Positions 32,834 through 43,426 of a DNA stretch of 64,000 bases are shown piece after piece (within the stretch, counting starts at the first letter, position 1; the number at the start of each line of letters is the position of its first letter). Under the pieces are notes generated by a model. The model ran no database searches. It saw nothing but the letters and a program-made list of their open reading frames with translations, and was not told the origin of the DNA. The position numbers were made by a program, and so were the translations under genes. The DNA comes from Aquarana catesbeiana (lineage: Eukaryota > Chordata > Amphibia > Anura > Ranidae), in the NCBI RefSeq assembly GCF_042186555.1, contig NC_133330.1, forward strand, positions 169,295,266 to 169,359,265, written 5' to 3'.

Positions 32834-34128
32834 TTAAACTCTCCCCAAAACATCAATGATGTTCTTATTTTTTTGAATAACATCATTGATGTTTTTCAAT
32901 GCAACATTACACCCCATGATCTCCCCAATCAGGATCTGTGCACTTTCCGAGGTGAAATGCCCTGGATCCACAACATCACGATCACCTAAAGAGATAGAAA
33001 CCAAACAAAAACATGTATTATAAATATGCCGGCATCCATCTCTTACCTGAGCCTGTGGTCGCAGACACTCACCTGTTGTGGTGACAATTTCCACCACGTC
33101 TTCCTCCTCCTGCTCTTCTTGTCTTTGGGGGATTTCCCCTTCTTCCAGAGGTGGGGGGGTCTCTGGTCTCCTCGGATGAGGGGTGTCCTCCGAGTCTTTT
33201 CTCCCCTATGTAAAAAAAAAAATGGTATACTTAGCTCACAGATATTTGATGGCAGAACTATAAATATGAAACATTGCTTGGAAGTGGGGTACAATTGTCT
33301 ATTTTGGCAGAGTTCCAAGATGTAGAATTTTTAGTGTCCTTTGTCAAGCTTCAATACTTTACCTGTTTTGTCCAAGCTTCACAGATGGAGACACCCCTAT
33401 AGTATACACTGGAGCACCTGTGTGGGCCCCCTAATAAAAAGGATGTTCTTGTGTCCCACACTAGTGCTCCAGTGTCCAGATGTGAAAACTGCTGCTGAGT
33501 GTCCTCTCCTTACACAGAATCGAGTTTGCATTTCATTCTAGTAACAAACCCATCTACACAACCAAATTATTTTCATACAAGTAAGCCCTAAAAAATGTGG
33601 TCAAATGCATACGCCCAAAACAATGGTGTTTTATAGGCCGAAAGAAAAATGTTTGATACGAACGAATAATGTGCCCATGAACATGAAAGTTGCCATTTTA
33701 AACTGTACAACAGTTAAGAAAAGCACATAGAGCAGCACGAACGTAATAAACACAAAAAGAATAGGAACACAGCACAACTACTTACTTTTTTGCAGCATCC
33801 GGATCTTTCTGTACTGCTCATGTTCTCTTAATTTTAGGTCCGACCACCGCTTTCTAAGCTGGTCTTTCGATCGGCGTACCTCAAAATTGCGGTGCAGACT
33901 CTTGACCACTTTTGCCATTATCTTGGCCTTTCTGACATTGGGGTTGGGGTAAGGTCCATACTTTCAATCATAGTCGGCCCTCTTCAGGATGTCCACCATC
34001 TCCAACATCTCCCCAAAGGACATATTTGAGGCCTTAAATCTTCTCCTTCTGGATCCAGACGTTTCCGGCTCCGGGCTTTCCTCCTCCTCGTTGCTGTAAT
34101 TAGCATGCACCTGCTGTGTCTCCGCCAT
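32834..34128 (-). pseudogene. Harbinger Myb/SANT-like protein gene, copy 1, three exons
   Basis: Minus strand. The ATG at 34128 (MAETQQVHANYSNEEEE) sits in a good start context. Exon 1 (34128-33786) holds a Myb/SANT-like DNA-binding region: FGEMLEMVDILKRADYD, a nonsense codon where copy 2 has Gly, then KSLHRNFEVRRSKDQLRKRW and SDLKLREHEQYRKIR, ending at donor GTAAG. Exon 2 (33205-33073) is acidic and proline-rich, with donor GTGAGT. Exon 3 (32985-32834) reads GDRDVV, FTSESAQILIGEIMG and a coiled coil NINDVIQKNKNIIDVLG. In Harbinger elements such a protein carries transposase into the nucleus and to the ends. Exon borders are inferred from splice sites and copy 2. Confidence 0.7.
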
Positions 34129-34418
34129 GTGCTCTTCCCCCACTGTGCCGAACAAAAAGCGGCGGGGAATAGACTAGAAAGAATGTCAGGGGCGGGCGGA
34201 GTTACACGCATGCGCAGTGTCTATTAAGCGTAACACGCATGCATAGTACGTGCGATCTGTGAGCGGAGGAAGGAGTATCGGAGGCGTCGATCGTGAAAAC
34301 GAAGGTAAGATCTAAACTTGGGCCTATACTGTTTCCAAATTGAGGCCTATATTGTAACTATATTAGGAGAGTTTCGCCTGACATTAGGGTTTGTCTTGTG
34401 TTGTGTCTTGCAGAGAAA
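34129..34418. promoter_or_regulatory. divergent promoter and 5' leader, Harbinger copy 1
   Basis: It lies between the Myb-like gene (minus) and MADF gene (plus). It contains GGGGCGGGCGGAG GC boxes, an NRF1-like ACGCATGCGCAG, then a likely non-coding first exon ending AACGAAG|GTAAG and an acceptor GTGTCTTGCAG before the MADF start. Copy 2 repeats the layout. Confidence 0.55.
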
Positions 34419-34865
34419 ATGGATGGCTTCAATGACCACAATTTCCTCCCCCTGTTCATAGACAAATACAGGGAGCTGCCCTGTCTGTGGCAGGTGAAAC
34501 ACCCCCATTACAACAATAAACAAAAGAGGCAGGCAGCGCTGGAGAAACTGCTGGAGTTGGTGAAGCCGGTGGTCCCCATGGCAACCATCCCCTATTTAAA
34601 AGCCAAAATTGGTGGCCTGAGGAGCACTTATCTTAGGGAGCGCAAGAAGGTCACGGATTCCCAGAGATCCGGAGCTGCAGCGGATGACGTTTATGTCCCC
34701 AGGCTGTGGTACTATGAGAGACTGCGATTTCTGTCAGACCGCACTGAAGTCAGGGAATCCCTCTCCACTCTTCCTTCCACTCTTCCTTCCACCCCAGCTG
34801 AGGCTTCCGATGTCCAACCTGGGACTTCCAGCCAGGAAGAAATGGAGGAGCCCAGCTTGAGCCAG
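34419..34865 (+). pseudogene. Harbinger MADF-domain protein, copy 1 (last exon lost)
   Basis: One coding exon of 447 bp with no stop, starting ATG 34419 (MDGFNDHNFLPL), after an acceptor at 34413 and before donor GTATAG at 34866. The MADF fold is seen as FIDKYRELPCLWQ, KAKIGGLRSTYLRERKK, and VPRLWYYERLRFL. MADF proteins bind DNA through a three-helix domain. The exon has the same length as in copy 2. The final proline-rich exon is absent because the element ends at 35111. Confidence 0.75.
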
Positions 34866-35111
34866 GTATAGCATTCTTCTACAGATTTCTGGTCAATAAA
34901 TAAATGATGTTTAATAGATATTAGTATTGATCACTAATTGCTGATTTAATAAAGTGTTTGACATATCAATAGACAGTAGTGGGCAAAAATAATTGGGACA
35001 AGAATGAAAAATGCTGGGCTCAGAATGATAGTCTGTTATATTTGTTAACATTCAATTTGCAACAGTCATGAGGTGAAAATTGTGTGTGATTGATGACTAA
35101 AAAACTAAAAC

Positions 35112-35249
35112 TGGAACTGGCTGTCTCTATTCTGGCTAGTGATCAGGAAACTGGTGCTGGCTAACAATGGTACTAGAACACTAGTACTGGCTGGGGATCA
35201 GAACACTGACACTAGTACAAGAATTTTTTCCTGGTGCTGGCTGGCAATC
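35112..35249 (+). repeat. CTGG-rich minisatellite, segment 1
   Basis: Units of about 35 bp of the form CTGGTACTGG.TGGCTGG.GATCAGAACA. The same array resumes at 37185, 51264 and 52873 and was split by later insertions. Confidence 0.8.
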
Positions 35250-35859
35250 ATGACCAATGTAGTCCATATGTCCCCAACCTTCTTAGACTGCCCAACCACT
35301 CATACTCCACCAAAACTCTCTTACCATTCTAAATTAACGAGACCACACCTGAATTTGGAGTATAACTGGCCATAGCAGCCTTTAACAAAATATCAATAAC
35401 TCAAACTTTTAAACATAACATCCTTAACAACAACTTTTCACCCTCAGTCCATTGGTCTTTGAGGGCACCCCGAACTTCACACTTCTTCCACCACTTCACT
35501 GCAGGACCTTTTTCCATGATAGGCATCCAGCCGTACCACCAGCTTGGAGAAAACCCCCTTCCCACAGTGCAACCATTACCGTATTCCAGCTAACCTTTCT
35601 ACTGGAATACACAAGAAGGGCATATACTACCGATGAGCCCCCCAACACTTCCACTCGTATGTTTTCTGACACCATCAAAGACCAAAAACACCACCACAGC
35701 CAACAAGGATAACACCTTAACCTCAAGGGACCCTCCACACCCGCAAGGTCCGCTGAATCTCATCTTGCAAACCCAGCGCCCACAGGTCAATCCCCACTGC
35801 TGAGAGGTGAACCCCATCTCCTCTTAAATACAGGCCAACATTGGATTCCAACTCAATGT

Positions 35860-36380
35860 GTCGTACCCCCATTCTTGGAAACAAATCTCCCCACCACCTT
35901 GTTAACTTTTATGCGAGCCTTGTTGAGCCTCCCTACTGATCGTGCCAGCTGCACGCTCACTCCTTTTCCCTTTTGGTCCGTCTATGATCTCTGAAGCTGT
36001 AACAAGACCCTTTCCTCTACACAATTCACGTCCTGGGCCATAAATTCACCTGCTACTCCCTTAGATGGGCTTACCAATTCCCCAACATGAAATTCCCCAA
36101 AGAACGCCAACGAAAACGCCACCCGAAATAAAGATACCTCATACTCTGATGTACACAATGATCCTACCTAGCCAAAATTGCCTGAAGGTTAGCAAATGAC
36201 ACTGGACGCCTAGTGTCCTTATGCCTATGCACCTTCCTATAACCCTTGACCGCCTGATGTACCCAAAATCCTTTGTGAAATCCGCCATGCCCTGTAACTT
36301 GAAGAAAAAGGCCAGACCCGCTAACTTCTGTTCAATGGCAGACACCAACCCCCCGCGTTCCATGTTTCACGACACGAAAT
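35860..36380 (-). pseudogene. tyrosine recombinase relic
   Basis: Read on the minus strand: FFFKLQGMADFTKDF (core-binding part), YEVSLFRVAFSLAFFGEFHV then GELVSPS, RS-stop-TDQKGKGVSVQL, KVNKVVGRF. The usual catalytic Arg in the ALRVGEL-type box reads His, and the Lys of the RSKTDQ-type motif is a TAG. Frame changes are frequent. It would have inserted the circular cDNA. Confidence 0.65.
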
Positions 36381-36395
36381 ATAGAACTAGCACTT

Positions 36396-36797
36396 TCACC
36401 TCGACATCCCCTTGTACCACCCTGCTGAACCAAAACCAACCATTCCTGCCATACCTTGGCGTATGCATTCCATGTGGATTCGCTCACCGACCTTCTGATC
36501 CATCCACAGCCAACCCAGGCAAGGAATCCCTACCTTCTCTGCTGAAGGAGCCAACTCTATGAACCTGTCCCACTGAAACCGAGATAAGGTGTCAGCCAGA
36601 GTGTTCTCAACACCTGGCAGATGAACAGCATATGGAAAGATGTTAAATTGCAGGCATCGCAGCACCAAGTGGCACAGCAGACTTATCACTGGCTGTGATG
36701 ATACTGATATGCGGTTGATGACCTGCACCACTCCCATGTTGTCACAATTCAACCTAATCTTCAGGTTCCTACAAGACTCCCCCCATACCTTCATCAC
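36396..36797 (-). pseudogene. DIRS-type RNase H domain
   Basis: IRLNCDNMGVVQVINR, then PVISLLCHLVLRC, FAVHLPGVENTLADTLSR-like text (here YAVHLPGVENTLADTLSRF) and QWDRFIEL match the RNase H domain of DIRS/Ngaro elements. The frame is open for 133 codons. Confidence 0.75.
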
Positions 36798-37184
36798 ACC
36801 TCACCTCCCGCCGACGATCCCGATGCCTGGTCATTGATAAGGGAAGACACCTGGCTATGCAGCCATTCCAGTCCCCGAGTCATGGCAGCCGCCCGCAATG
36901 AGTGCTAGGATGGTGTCAATGTCGGCCATAACGTCTGAGGCAGCAGCGTGTGTAAACTGCTTCCTCCTCTCTGTCTCTTCCTCTGCTGCCTGGAAGTTCC
37001 CGCCTCTTTCTTAAATAATGCTCCACCCCCTCAGTCTTTCTCAAACCATTCCAACCCCTTCCTGTTACACTTTCTTATTTCACCATGTGTTAACACTTTG
37101 TTGTCTCCCCTTGCACACTGCCATGCCCGACCCTGCACTACTTTCTTCTTTTCTTTTTGTTCCGGGCCTCACTGGACACTGGTA

Positions 37185-37326
37185 GAAGAACATGAATTAG
37201 TTTTGGCTGATGATCAGAACACTGGCCTGTCTGACACTGGTATTAGAACACTGGTACTAGTGTGGCTGGGGATTAGGACACCGGCACTGGCAGACATTGG
37301 CATTAAAACACTGGTACTGGTGCTGG
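37185..37326 (+). repeat. CTGG-rich minisatellite, segment 2
   Basis: Same unit as segment 1, ending at the 8-bp target site of the hAT composite. Confidence 0.8.
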
Positions 37327-37334
37327 CTGGCAAT
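37327..37334. repeat. 8-bp target-site duplication of hAT copy 2, left
   Basis: CTGGCAAT, identical to 51256-51263. Confidence 0.9.
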
Positions 37335-37499
37335 TAGGGATGGGCTGTCTGTTTGAGTTGAATATGAGTTTGACTCGAACATCGGCCATTCGTTTGTTCG
37401 CTGAATTTCGAACATTATAGACCGTTCGCGCCAAATTCGAGCGGCGCGTCATGGCCCATAATGCACTGCGTCATCGCAGTGCATTGCTGGCTGATGATT

Positions 37500-37637
37500 G
37501 GCCAAGCATGCACTATGACCCGCATGCTTTGGCCAATCACAGCGCCGTCAGCGAAGAGAGCCATAATTGGCCACAGGCAGGGTGCCTGTGGCCAATTATG
37601 GCTCAGGGGGATAATTACATGCCCCACACTATTTAAG
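37500..37637 (+). promoter_or_regulatory. hAT promoter, copy 2
   Basis: TATTTAAG at 37630-37637, preceded by ATGCCCCACAC and paired GGCCAAT/ATTGGCC words, as in copy 1. Confidence 0.5.
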
Positions 37638-37804
37638 GCCGCCCGCACATCGGCCTCATGTAGTGTGTTGTTGGCGTTTGTTCAGAGAGAAAGAGAGAGT
37701 GTCATTTCATTTAGTTTGAGCAGGCAGGCAATTCCTGGTGTTCTGTTGCTAATTTACTTCAGGCAGGCAGGTGAGACAGTTAGTTGCAGTTTATTTAGTA
37801 TATA

Positions 37805-38485
37805 CAGTGGGACGGAAAATATTCAGACCCCCTTAAATTTTTCACTTTGTTATATTGCAGCCATTTGCTAAAATCATTTAAGTTCATTTTTTTCCCTCAT
37901 TAATGTACACACAGCACCCCATATTGACAGAAAAACACAGAATTGTTGACAGATTTATTAAAAAAGAAAAACTGAAATATCACATGGTCCTAAGTATTCA
38001 GACCCTTTGCTCGGTATTTAGTAGAAGCACCCTTTTGATCTAATACAGCCATGAGTTTTTTTGGGAAAGATGCAACAAGTTTTTCACACCTGGATTTGGG
38101 GATCCTCTGCCATTCCTCCTTGCAGATCCTCTCCAGTTCTGTCAGGTTGGATGGTAAATGTTGGTGGACAGCCATTTTTAGGTCTCTCCAGAGATGCTCA
38201 ATTGGGTTTAAGTCAGGGCTCTAGCTGGGCCATTCAAGAACAGTCACGGAGTTGTTGTGAAGCCACTCCTTTGTTATTTTAGCTGTGTGCTTAGGGTCAT
38301 TGTCTTGTTGGAAGGTAAACCTTCTGCCTAGTCTGAGGTTCTGAGCACTCTAGAGAAGGTTAATATGGGGTGCTGTGGGTGAATTAATGAGGAAAAAAAA
38401 TGAACTTAAATGATTTTAGAAAATGGCTGCACTATGAAAAAGAGTGAAAAATTTAAGGGGGTTTAAATACTATCCGTCCCCAGTG
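37805..38485 (-). mobile_element. Tc1/mariner element nested in hAT leader
   Basis: Ends CAGTGGGACGGAAAATATTC and its near mirror, flanked by TA on both sides. Internally deleted. Confidence 0.85.
37990..38220 (-). pseudogene. Tc1 transposase C-terminal relic
   Basis: A minus-strand frame starting at 38175 reads MAVHQHLPSNLTELERICKE then FPKKLMAVLDQKGASTKY, the C-terminal end of a Tc1 transposase. The catalytic N-terminal two thirds is deleted. Confidence 0.82.
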
Positions 38486-38502
38486 TATATACATCCCGGC
38501 TT

Positions 38503-38504
<2 letters not shown>

Positions 38505-38562
<58 letters not shown>

Positions 38563-38588
38563 TATATATATATAGATAGATATATATA
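38505..38588. repeat. (TA)n microsatellite
   Basis: About 40 TA units with a few GATA interruptions. Confidence 0.95.
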
Positions 38589-38599
38589 TACACTGTATA

Positions 38600-39188
38600 C
38601 AGATTAGCTTCATCTCACTGCAGACCGTTCCTGGTATACTGTTGCTAATATAGGCTGTCTAGCCAAGCCTATACCTGACTAGACCATTGCCTGAGTGCGT
38701 GTTCAAAGACACTTTCAGCCAGGCAGGTTACTCATTGAGCTGCAGTTCATAAAATATATATCCACTGCATTGTATTCCAGCCAAGTCTATAACTGACTGT
38801 AGGCCATCCCTTGAGTGCGTGTTTAAAGACACTTTCAGCCAGGCAGGTGACTCACCGAGCTGCAGTTCATTTAATAAATATATATACAGGGTTGTATATA
38901 TATAGTCTAGCCAAGCCTATACCTGACTAGGCCATTGCTTGTAATATATATAGTCTAGCCAAGCCTATACCTGACTAGGCCATTGCCTGAGTGCGTGTTC
39001 AAAGACACTTTCAGCCAGGCAGGTTACTCATTGAGCTGCAGTTCATAAAATATATATCCACTGCATTGTATTCCAGCCAAGCCTATACCTGACTGTAGGC
39101 CATTCCTTGAGTGCATGTTCAAAGACACTTTCAGCCAGCCAGGTGACTCACTGAGCTGCAGTTCATTTAATAAATATATATACAGGGT

Positions 39189-39274
<86 letters not shown>

Positions 39275-39440
39275 AGCCAAGCCTATACCTGACTAGGCCA
39301 TTGCTTGTAATATATATAGTCTAGCCAAGCCTATACCTGACTAGGCCATTGCCTGAGTGCGTGTTCAAAGACACTTTCAGCCAGGCAGGTGACTCACTGA
39401 GCTGCAGTTCATAAAATATATATCCACTGCATTGTAGTCC
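38600..39440 (+). repeat. leader tandem repeats of hAT copy 2
   Basis: Roughly 120-bp units with TCTAGCCAAGCCTATACCTG, GTGTTCAAAGACACTTTCAG and GAGCTGCAGTTCAT occur four to five times. A (TA)n expansion lies at 39191-39270. It occupies the place of the unrelated 45-bp minisatellite in copy 1. Confidence 0.85.
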
Positions 39441-39467
39441 AGCCAAGCCTATACTCTGCCTAGCTCT

Positions 39468-40350
39468 GTGTCTGCAGCAGTGCTGGTCATGGACACGGTG
39501 CATCCTCAGCACGTGGCCGTGGGGCACGCTTGTCCTTTTTTTTCGGAAGCTGGCCGTGTTGAACCACAACATGCAGAAGAGTTGGTAGAGTGGATGACCA
39601 AGCCGTCCTCATCCTCCTCATCCTCTGTCACCCAGGCTCAGGGTACTTTGTTTGCCAATGCAGCTGCCAAAGCGGCCTCTTCCATCAGCTCAAATCAGTC
39701 ACCCCTTCTCTAGCCCCACCATCATGCCCTGAGGAGTCCCCCAAACTGTTCGACCACAGTGTAGGGTACATGCTGCAGGAGGATGCACAGTGTTTCGAAG
39801 GCTCTGATGATGGTACCCAGGTTGAGGATGAAGGCAGTAACGTGAGCCCAGAGAGAAGAGGGGGTGCCCAAGAAGCACAAGAAACTGGCAGTCATGTTCC
39901 CCCAGCTGCAGCATACTGCCAGGTTTGCTCCAGTGGCGAGGAGGGAGGGGATGATGTCACTGACTCTATGTGGGTGCCTGATAGAAGAGAGGAGGAGGAG
40001 GAGGCACATCTCCAACAAGGCAGGATGCCCTCCAGGGGCATCCAACTGACTGCATCACACCGCAGAGCTCCGCATGTGCAGGGCCCTGCTGACTCTAAAC
40101 GTTTTACCAAAAGTTCTTTGGTGTGGGTCTTTTTTGAGATGTGTGCAGCAGATCGCACTGTTGCTGTTTGCAAAATATGTCTGAAGGGTATCAAGTGTGA
40201 CCAAAACAGCAGCCGCTTGAGCACCACATGCTTGACCAGACATATGTCAAGCTCCCATGCAGTCCATGGGCAACAGTACTTAAAAGACCCACACCAAAGA
40301 ACAAGGCAGACCTCGCCTTGCTCCTCATCAGCTGGGATCTCCAACCCCAC
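39468..40350 (+). pseudogene. hAT transposase N-terminal part, copy 2
   Basis: The reading includes EELVEWMTKPSSSSSSSVTQ; the frame then shifts. The acidic region (frame 39590-40354) is followed by a BED finger: SSLVWVFFEMCAADRTVAVC, CKICLKG, and CLTRHMSSSH. At 40351 the coding sequence breaks off into a Penelope-like patch that replaces the part corresponding to about 27180-28590 of copy 1, the catalytic core. Confidence 0.8.
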
Positions 40351-40427
40351 CTGACTCTTCCCTGCCGCGTATCACCCTTTTGATAAAGTCACGTGGGCGG
40401 TGACAATACGCGCCAGGGAAGAGTCAG
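40351..40427 (+). ncRNA. degenerate hammerhead-like fold-back
   Basis: A stem of CTGACTCTTCCCTG (40351-40364) with CAGGGAAGAGTCAG (40414-40427) encloses TTGATAA, a GTCAC/GTGAC helix, AATA and CGCGCC. The order is that of a hammerhead (CUGANGA, stem II, GAAA, stem III, cleavage site), but two core boxes are mutated. Confidence 0.35.
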
Positions 40428-41268
40428 ATGTCATCACTTCTGGCCGCAGCCGAGACCGGAAGTACTGGGATCTGTGCTGTTCATTTTATGCTGTATATGT
40501 AAGTTACTATGTTGTTTTGAATTAACCTGTTTTGAATACTGCACAATGGGCATACTCCTTTCTATTGCATGCCTCCACCCAACTTACCGAACTTGAGGCT
40601 ATCCATTTGGAGATTTGCCAGACCTGTGACGATCGGAGGAGACTGATCGATTGATGGTATTTCATCCACTTCCTGACTGCAGGCCCGACTTGACCCTAGA
40701 GGTCTTTGCTAGAGGTGATAGGCTGGGGGAAATGTGTGGCGCACCACGGAGTACAGTTATTAAGAGGAATCTGTCACCTATTATCGTTTGCACTTGCACT
40801 TTTTTTATCTATTTTTTGCACAAACTGTTTTATGAAGACTCTCTTTGTTCACGTTGGAACTGTATTACATTAATAGGATCGATTTGTGGCTATTTTTATA
40901 GTGTTTCTGCACTTTTTTGCACCTTATGCGATTTTGTTGTTGCATGCAACTTTTTTTATCTCATGCGATTTTTTTTTTTCTAAATTTGTGATTTTTTTTT
41001 TTATCTTGATGCACTTTTAGACTATTTTTAGATTTATTCACCTTTATTTCGATTTGTTTATTTACTTATTTGATGTCATAGTTCATGAATTTTCACTGTT
41101 ATTTATCGGTTGTCACTTCTTATGAATTTAATGGATGTTTAGTCACTTTATTTATGTGATTTTGCTCTTTACGCATATGCACTTTACTTGAACAATTGGA
41201 TTATATTTATTTCATCACATTTATGCACTTTGAGTTAGCACCACATATCTCTGTTTACCTTATTCCTG
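40351..41268 (+). mobile_element. Penelope-type terminal-repeat fragment replacing the transposase core
   Basis: About 0.9 kb of unrelated, T-rich non-coding DNA begins with a strong fold-back (40351-40427) that resembles a degraded hammerhead. It shows the A/T-rich character of the Penelope arms elsewhere in the window. The class assignment is inferred from the hammerhead-like core. Confidence 0.4.
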
Positions 41269-41269
41269 T

Positions 41270-42131
41270 GGGCCCGCCAACCTCAGAGGAAGAGGAAGAG
41301 GAGGAGAATGAGGATTGTGTCACCGTGGAGGTGGAGCCTAGCACTCAGCATTAGCAGCAATCTTCAAGGGATCATTTACAGTCCCAGAAACCCATGGACT
41401 TGTACGTGGCTGGGAGGAGGTGGCTGCGGATTAGGACGTCCTTAGTGACCCAGAGGACTCCGGATCGAATGCCTCAGCAAACCTACGCTGCATGGCCTCC
41501 CTGATCCTGCAAAGCCTACGAAAGGACCTTCGGATTTGTGTGATGAAGGAGAGGGATCACTGCTGGCTGGCAACCCTTCTTGATCCACATTACAAGGGTA
41601 AGGTTGCGGAGCTTATCCAGCCATCGCAGAGGGAGCAGAGGATGAAACATCTTTGGGAGGCTTTGCAGAAAGGTTTGTTCAACACATTTCAATGTGTTGC
41701 TAAGGCTTCGGTCAGTCACAGAAGGAGCGGTGGAGAAGGTGGCCGTCTGAATGATGCGTTCAGACAATTTTTTAGTCTGCAGCCCCAAGGTATGATCGGT
41801 TCCAGCAACCATCGCCAGTGTCTGTTGTACATGGTGCAGGAATACCTAGGGGCAAGATCAGACTTGGAGACCTTTAAAAAATGAAAATCCACTGGGTTAC
41901 TGGGTCTTGAGGATGGACCACTGGCCAGAGCTTGCTCAATATGCAATTGAGCTACTGGCCTGTCCTGCATCCAGCGCTCTTTCTGAATGCACATTCAGTG
42001 CTGCTGGAGGCTTTGTAACTGATCACACAGTGCGCCTGTCCACAGACTCTGTTGATCGGCTCACCTTCATAAAAATTAATCAGTCTTGGATCACCAGCTA
42101 CCAAGCACCTGATGCTGATGTAACCAAATAA
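41270..42131 (+). pseudogene. hAT transposase C-terminal part with hATC domain, copy 2
   Basis: An acidic GAGGAAGAG-rich stretch leads to MASLILQSLRKDLRICVMKE and LLDPHYKGKVAEL (frame 41492-41884). The hATC dimerisation domain follows at 41907-42131 (SSALSECTFSAAGGFV, RLSTDSVDRL). Without the catalytic core it cannot transpose anything. It confirms that the element once encoded the same protein as copy 1. Confidence 0.82.
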
Positions 42132-42261
42132 TTTTTTATAAATGTGAGATCCCTTGAAGACTGCCTATGCTGATGCTGACTGACTATCCTGTTATGCCGA
42201 GTGACTATCCTATTCCTCCTCAATGTTCATGTTGATAGCTTCTAAGAACATTTTAGGTTCT

Positions 42262-42944
42262 AGGCACCAGCACCAGTGCCTAAAGCCCAATTTTTCTGCC
42301 CCTGTTTAACAGGGGCACGTAATTACAATTTTGCTGCAATATTTCACAGCAGGGCTCGTTCCTGCTCTCAACAACAGAATTTGTGAGGGGTTACAGTGTT
42401 GTGGCACCAGCACCAGTGCCTAAAGCCCAATTTTTCTGCTCCTGTTTAACAAGGGCATGTAATTACAATTTTTGCTGTAATATTTTGCAGCAGGGCTTGT
42501 TCCTGCACTCAACAACAGAATCTGTGAGGGGTTACAGTGTTGTGGCACCAGCACCAGTGCCTAAAGCCCAATTTTTCTGCTCCTGTTTAACAAGGGCATG
42601 TAATTACAATTTTTGCTGTAATATTTTGCAGCAGGGCTTGTTCCTGCACTCAACTAGAGTATCTGTGAGGGGTTGCAGTGTTGTGGCACCAGCACCAGTG
42701 CCTAAAGCCCAATTTTTCAGCCCCTGTTTAACAGGGGCATGTAATTACAATTCTTGATATAATATTTCACAGCAGGGCCCGTTCCAGCGCCCACCAAGAG
42801 TAACCGTGAGGGCTTACAGTGTTGTGTCAACACCACCACACCACCACCAAAGGCCCAATTTTTCTGACCCTGTTCAACAGGGGCATGTAATTACAATTCT
42901 TGATATAATATTTCATTGCAGGGCCCGTTCCAGTGCCCAGCAAG
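42262..42944 (+). repeat. 141-bp subterminal repeats of hAT, about five units
   Basis: Unit starts at about 42263, 42403, 42544, 42684 and 42828. Each has GGCACCAGCACCAGTGCCTA, a CCCCTGTTTAACAGGGG-type palindrome and a GTAATTACAATT block. Confidence 0.88.
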
Positions 42945-43426
42945 TTATGCCCCGTACACACGTCAGACTTTGTTCGGACACTCCGACAACAAAATCCTAG
43001 GATTTTTTCCGATGGATGTTGGCTCAAACTTGTTTTGCGTACACACGGTCGCACAAAGTTGTTGGAATTTCCGATCGCCAAGAGCGCGGTGACATCAAGC
43101 ACGTACGACGAGACTAGAAAAGGCCAGTTCAGAACCAAGCGCGGCACCCTTTGGGCTCCTTTTGCTAATCTCGTGTTAGTAAAAGTTTGGTGAGAGACGA
43201 TTCGCGCTTTTTCAGACTCATGGCTTTCAGATCGTTTTCTGATGTTCAGTTTGTGCTTGTGGGTTTGTATCTGCTCTTCAGTGCGTGCAAGCAAGTTCCG
43301 CGTGACTTTAAGTAGTCATTGTGTTCTTGTTCGTTTGTTACTGTTTTTCAGGTCGCTCTTCACAGGCCTTGCTGTTCTTCAGTGCATTCTGTTACTTCGT
43401 TCTGAGCAGCCGACCATTTTCTAGCC

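Larger units (their letters stand above)
29906..35111 (+). mobile_element. PIF/Harbinger element copy 1, truncated both ends
   Basis: It aligns with the complete element at 42948-50195 but lacks the first 40 bases including the terminal repeat, and stops inside the intron before the last exon of the MADF gene. Same orientation and nearly the same place inside its hAT host as copy 2. Confidence 0.85.
35250..37184 (-). mobile_element. tyrosine-recombinase retrotransposon fragment (DIRS/Ngaro type)
   Basis: The segment interrupts the minisatellite and encodes, on the minus strand, an RNase H domain followed by a tyrosine recombinase. That order is typical of DIRS-like elements, which integrate by recombination and not by integrase. 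No RT domain or terminal repeats were seen, so it is a 5'-truncated fragment with many stops. Confidence 0.72.
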
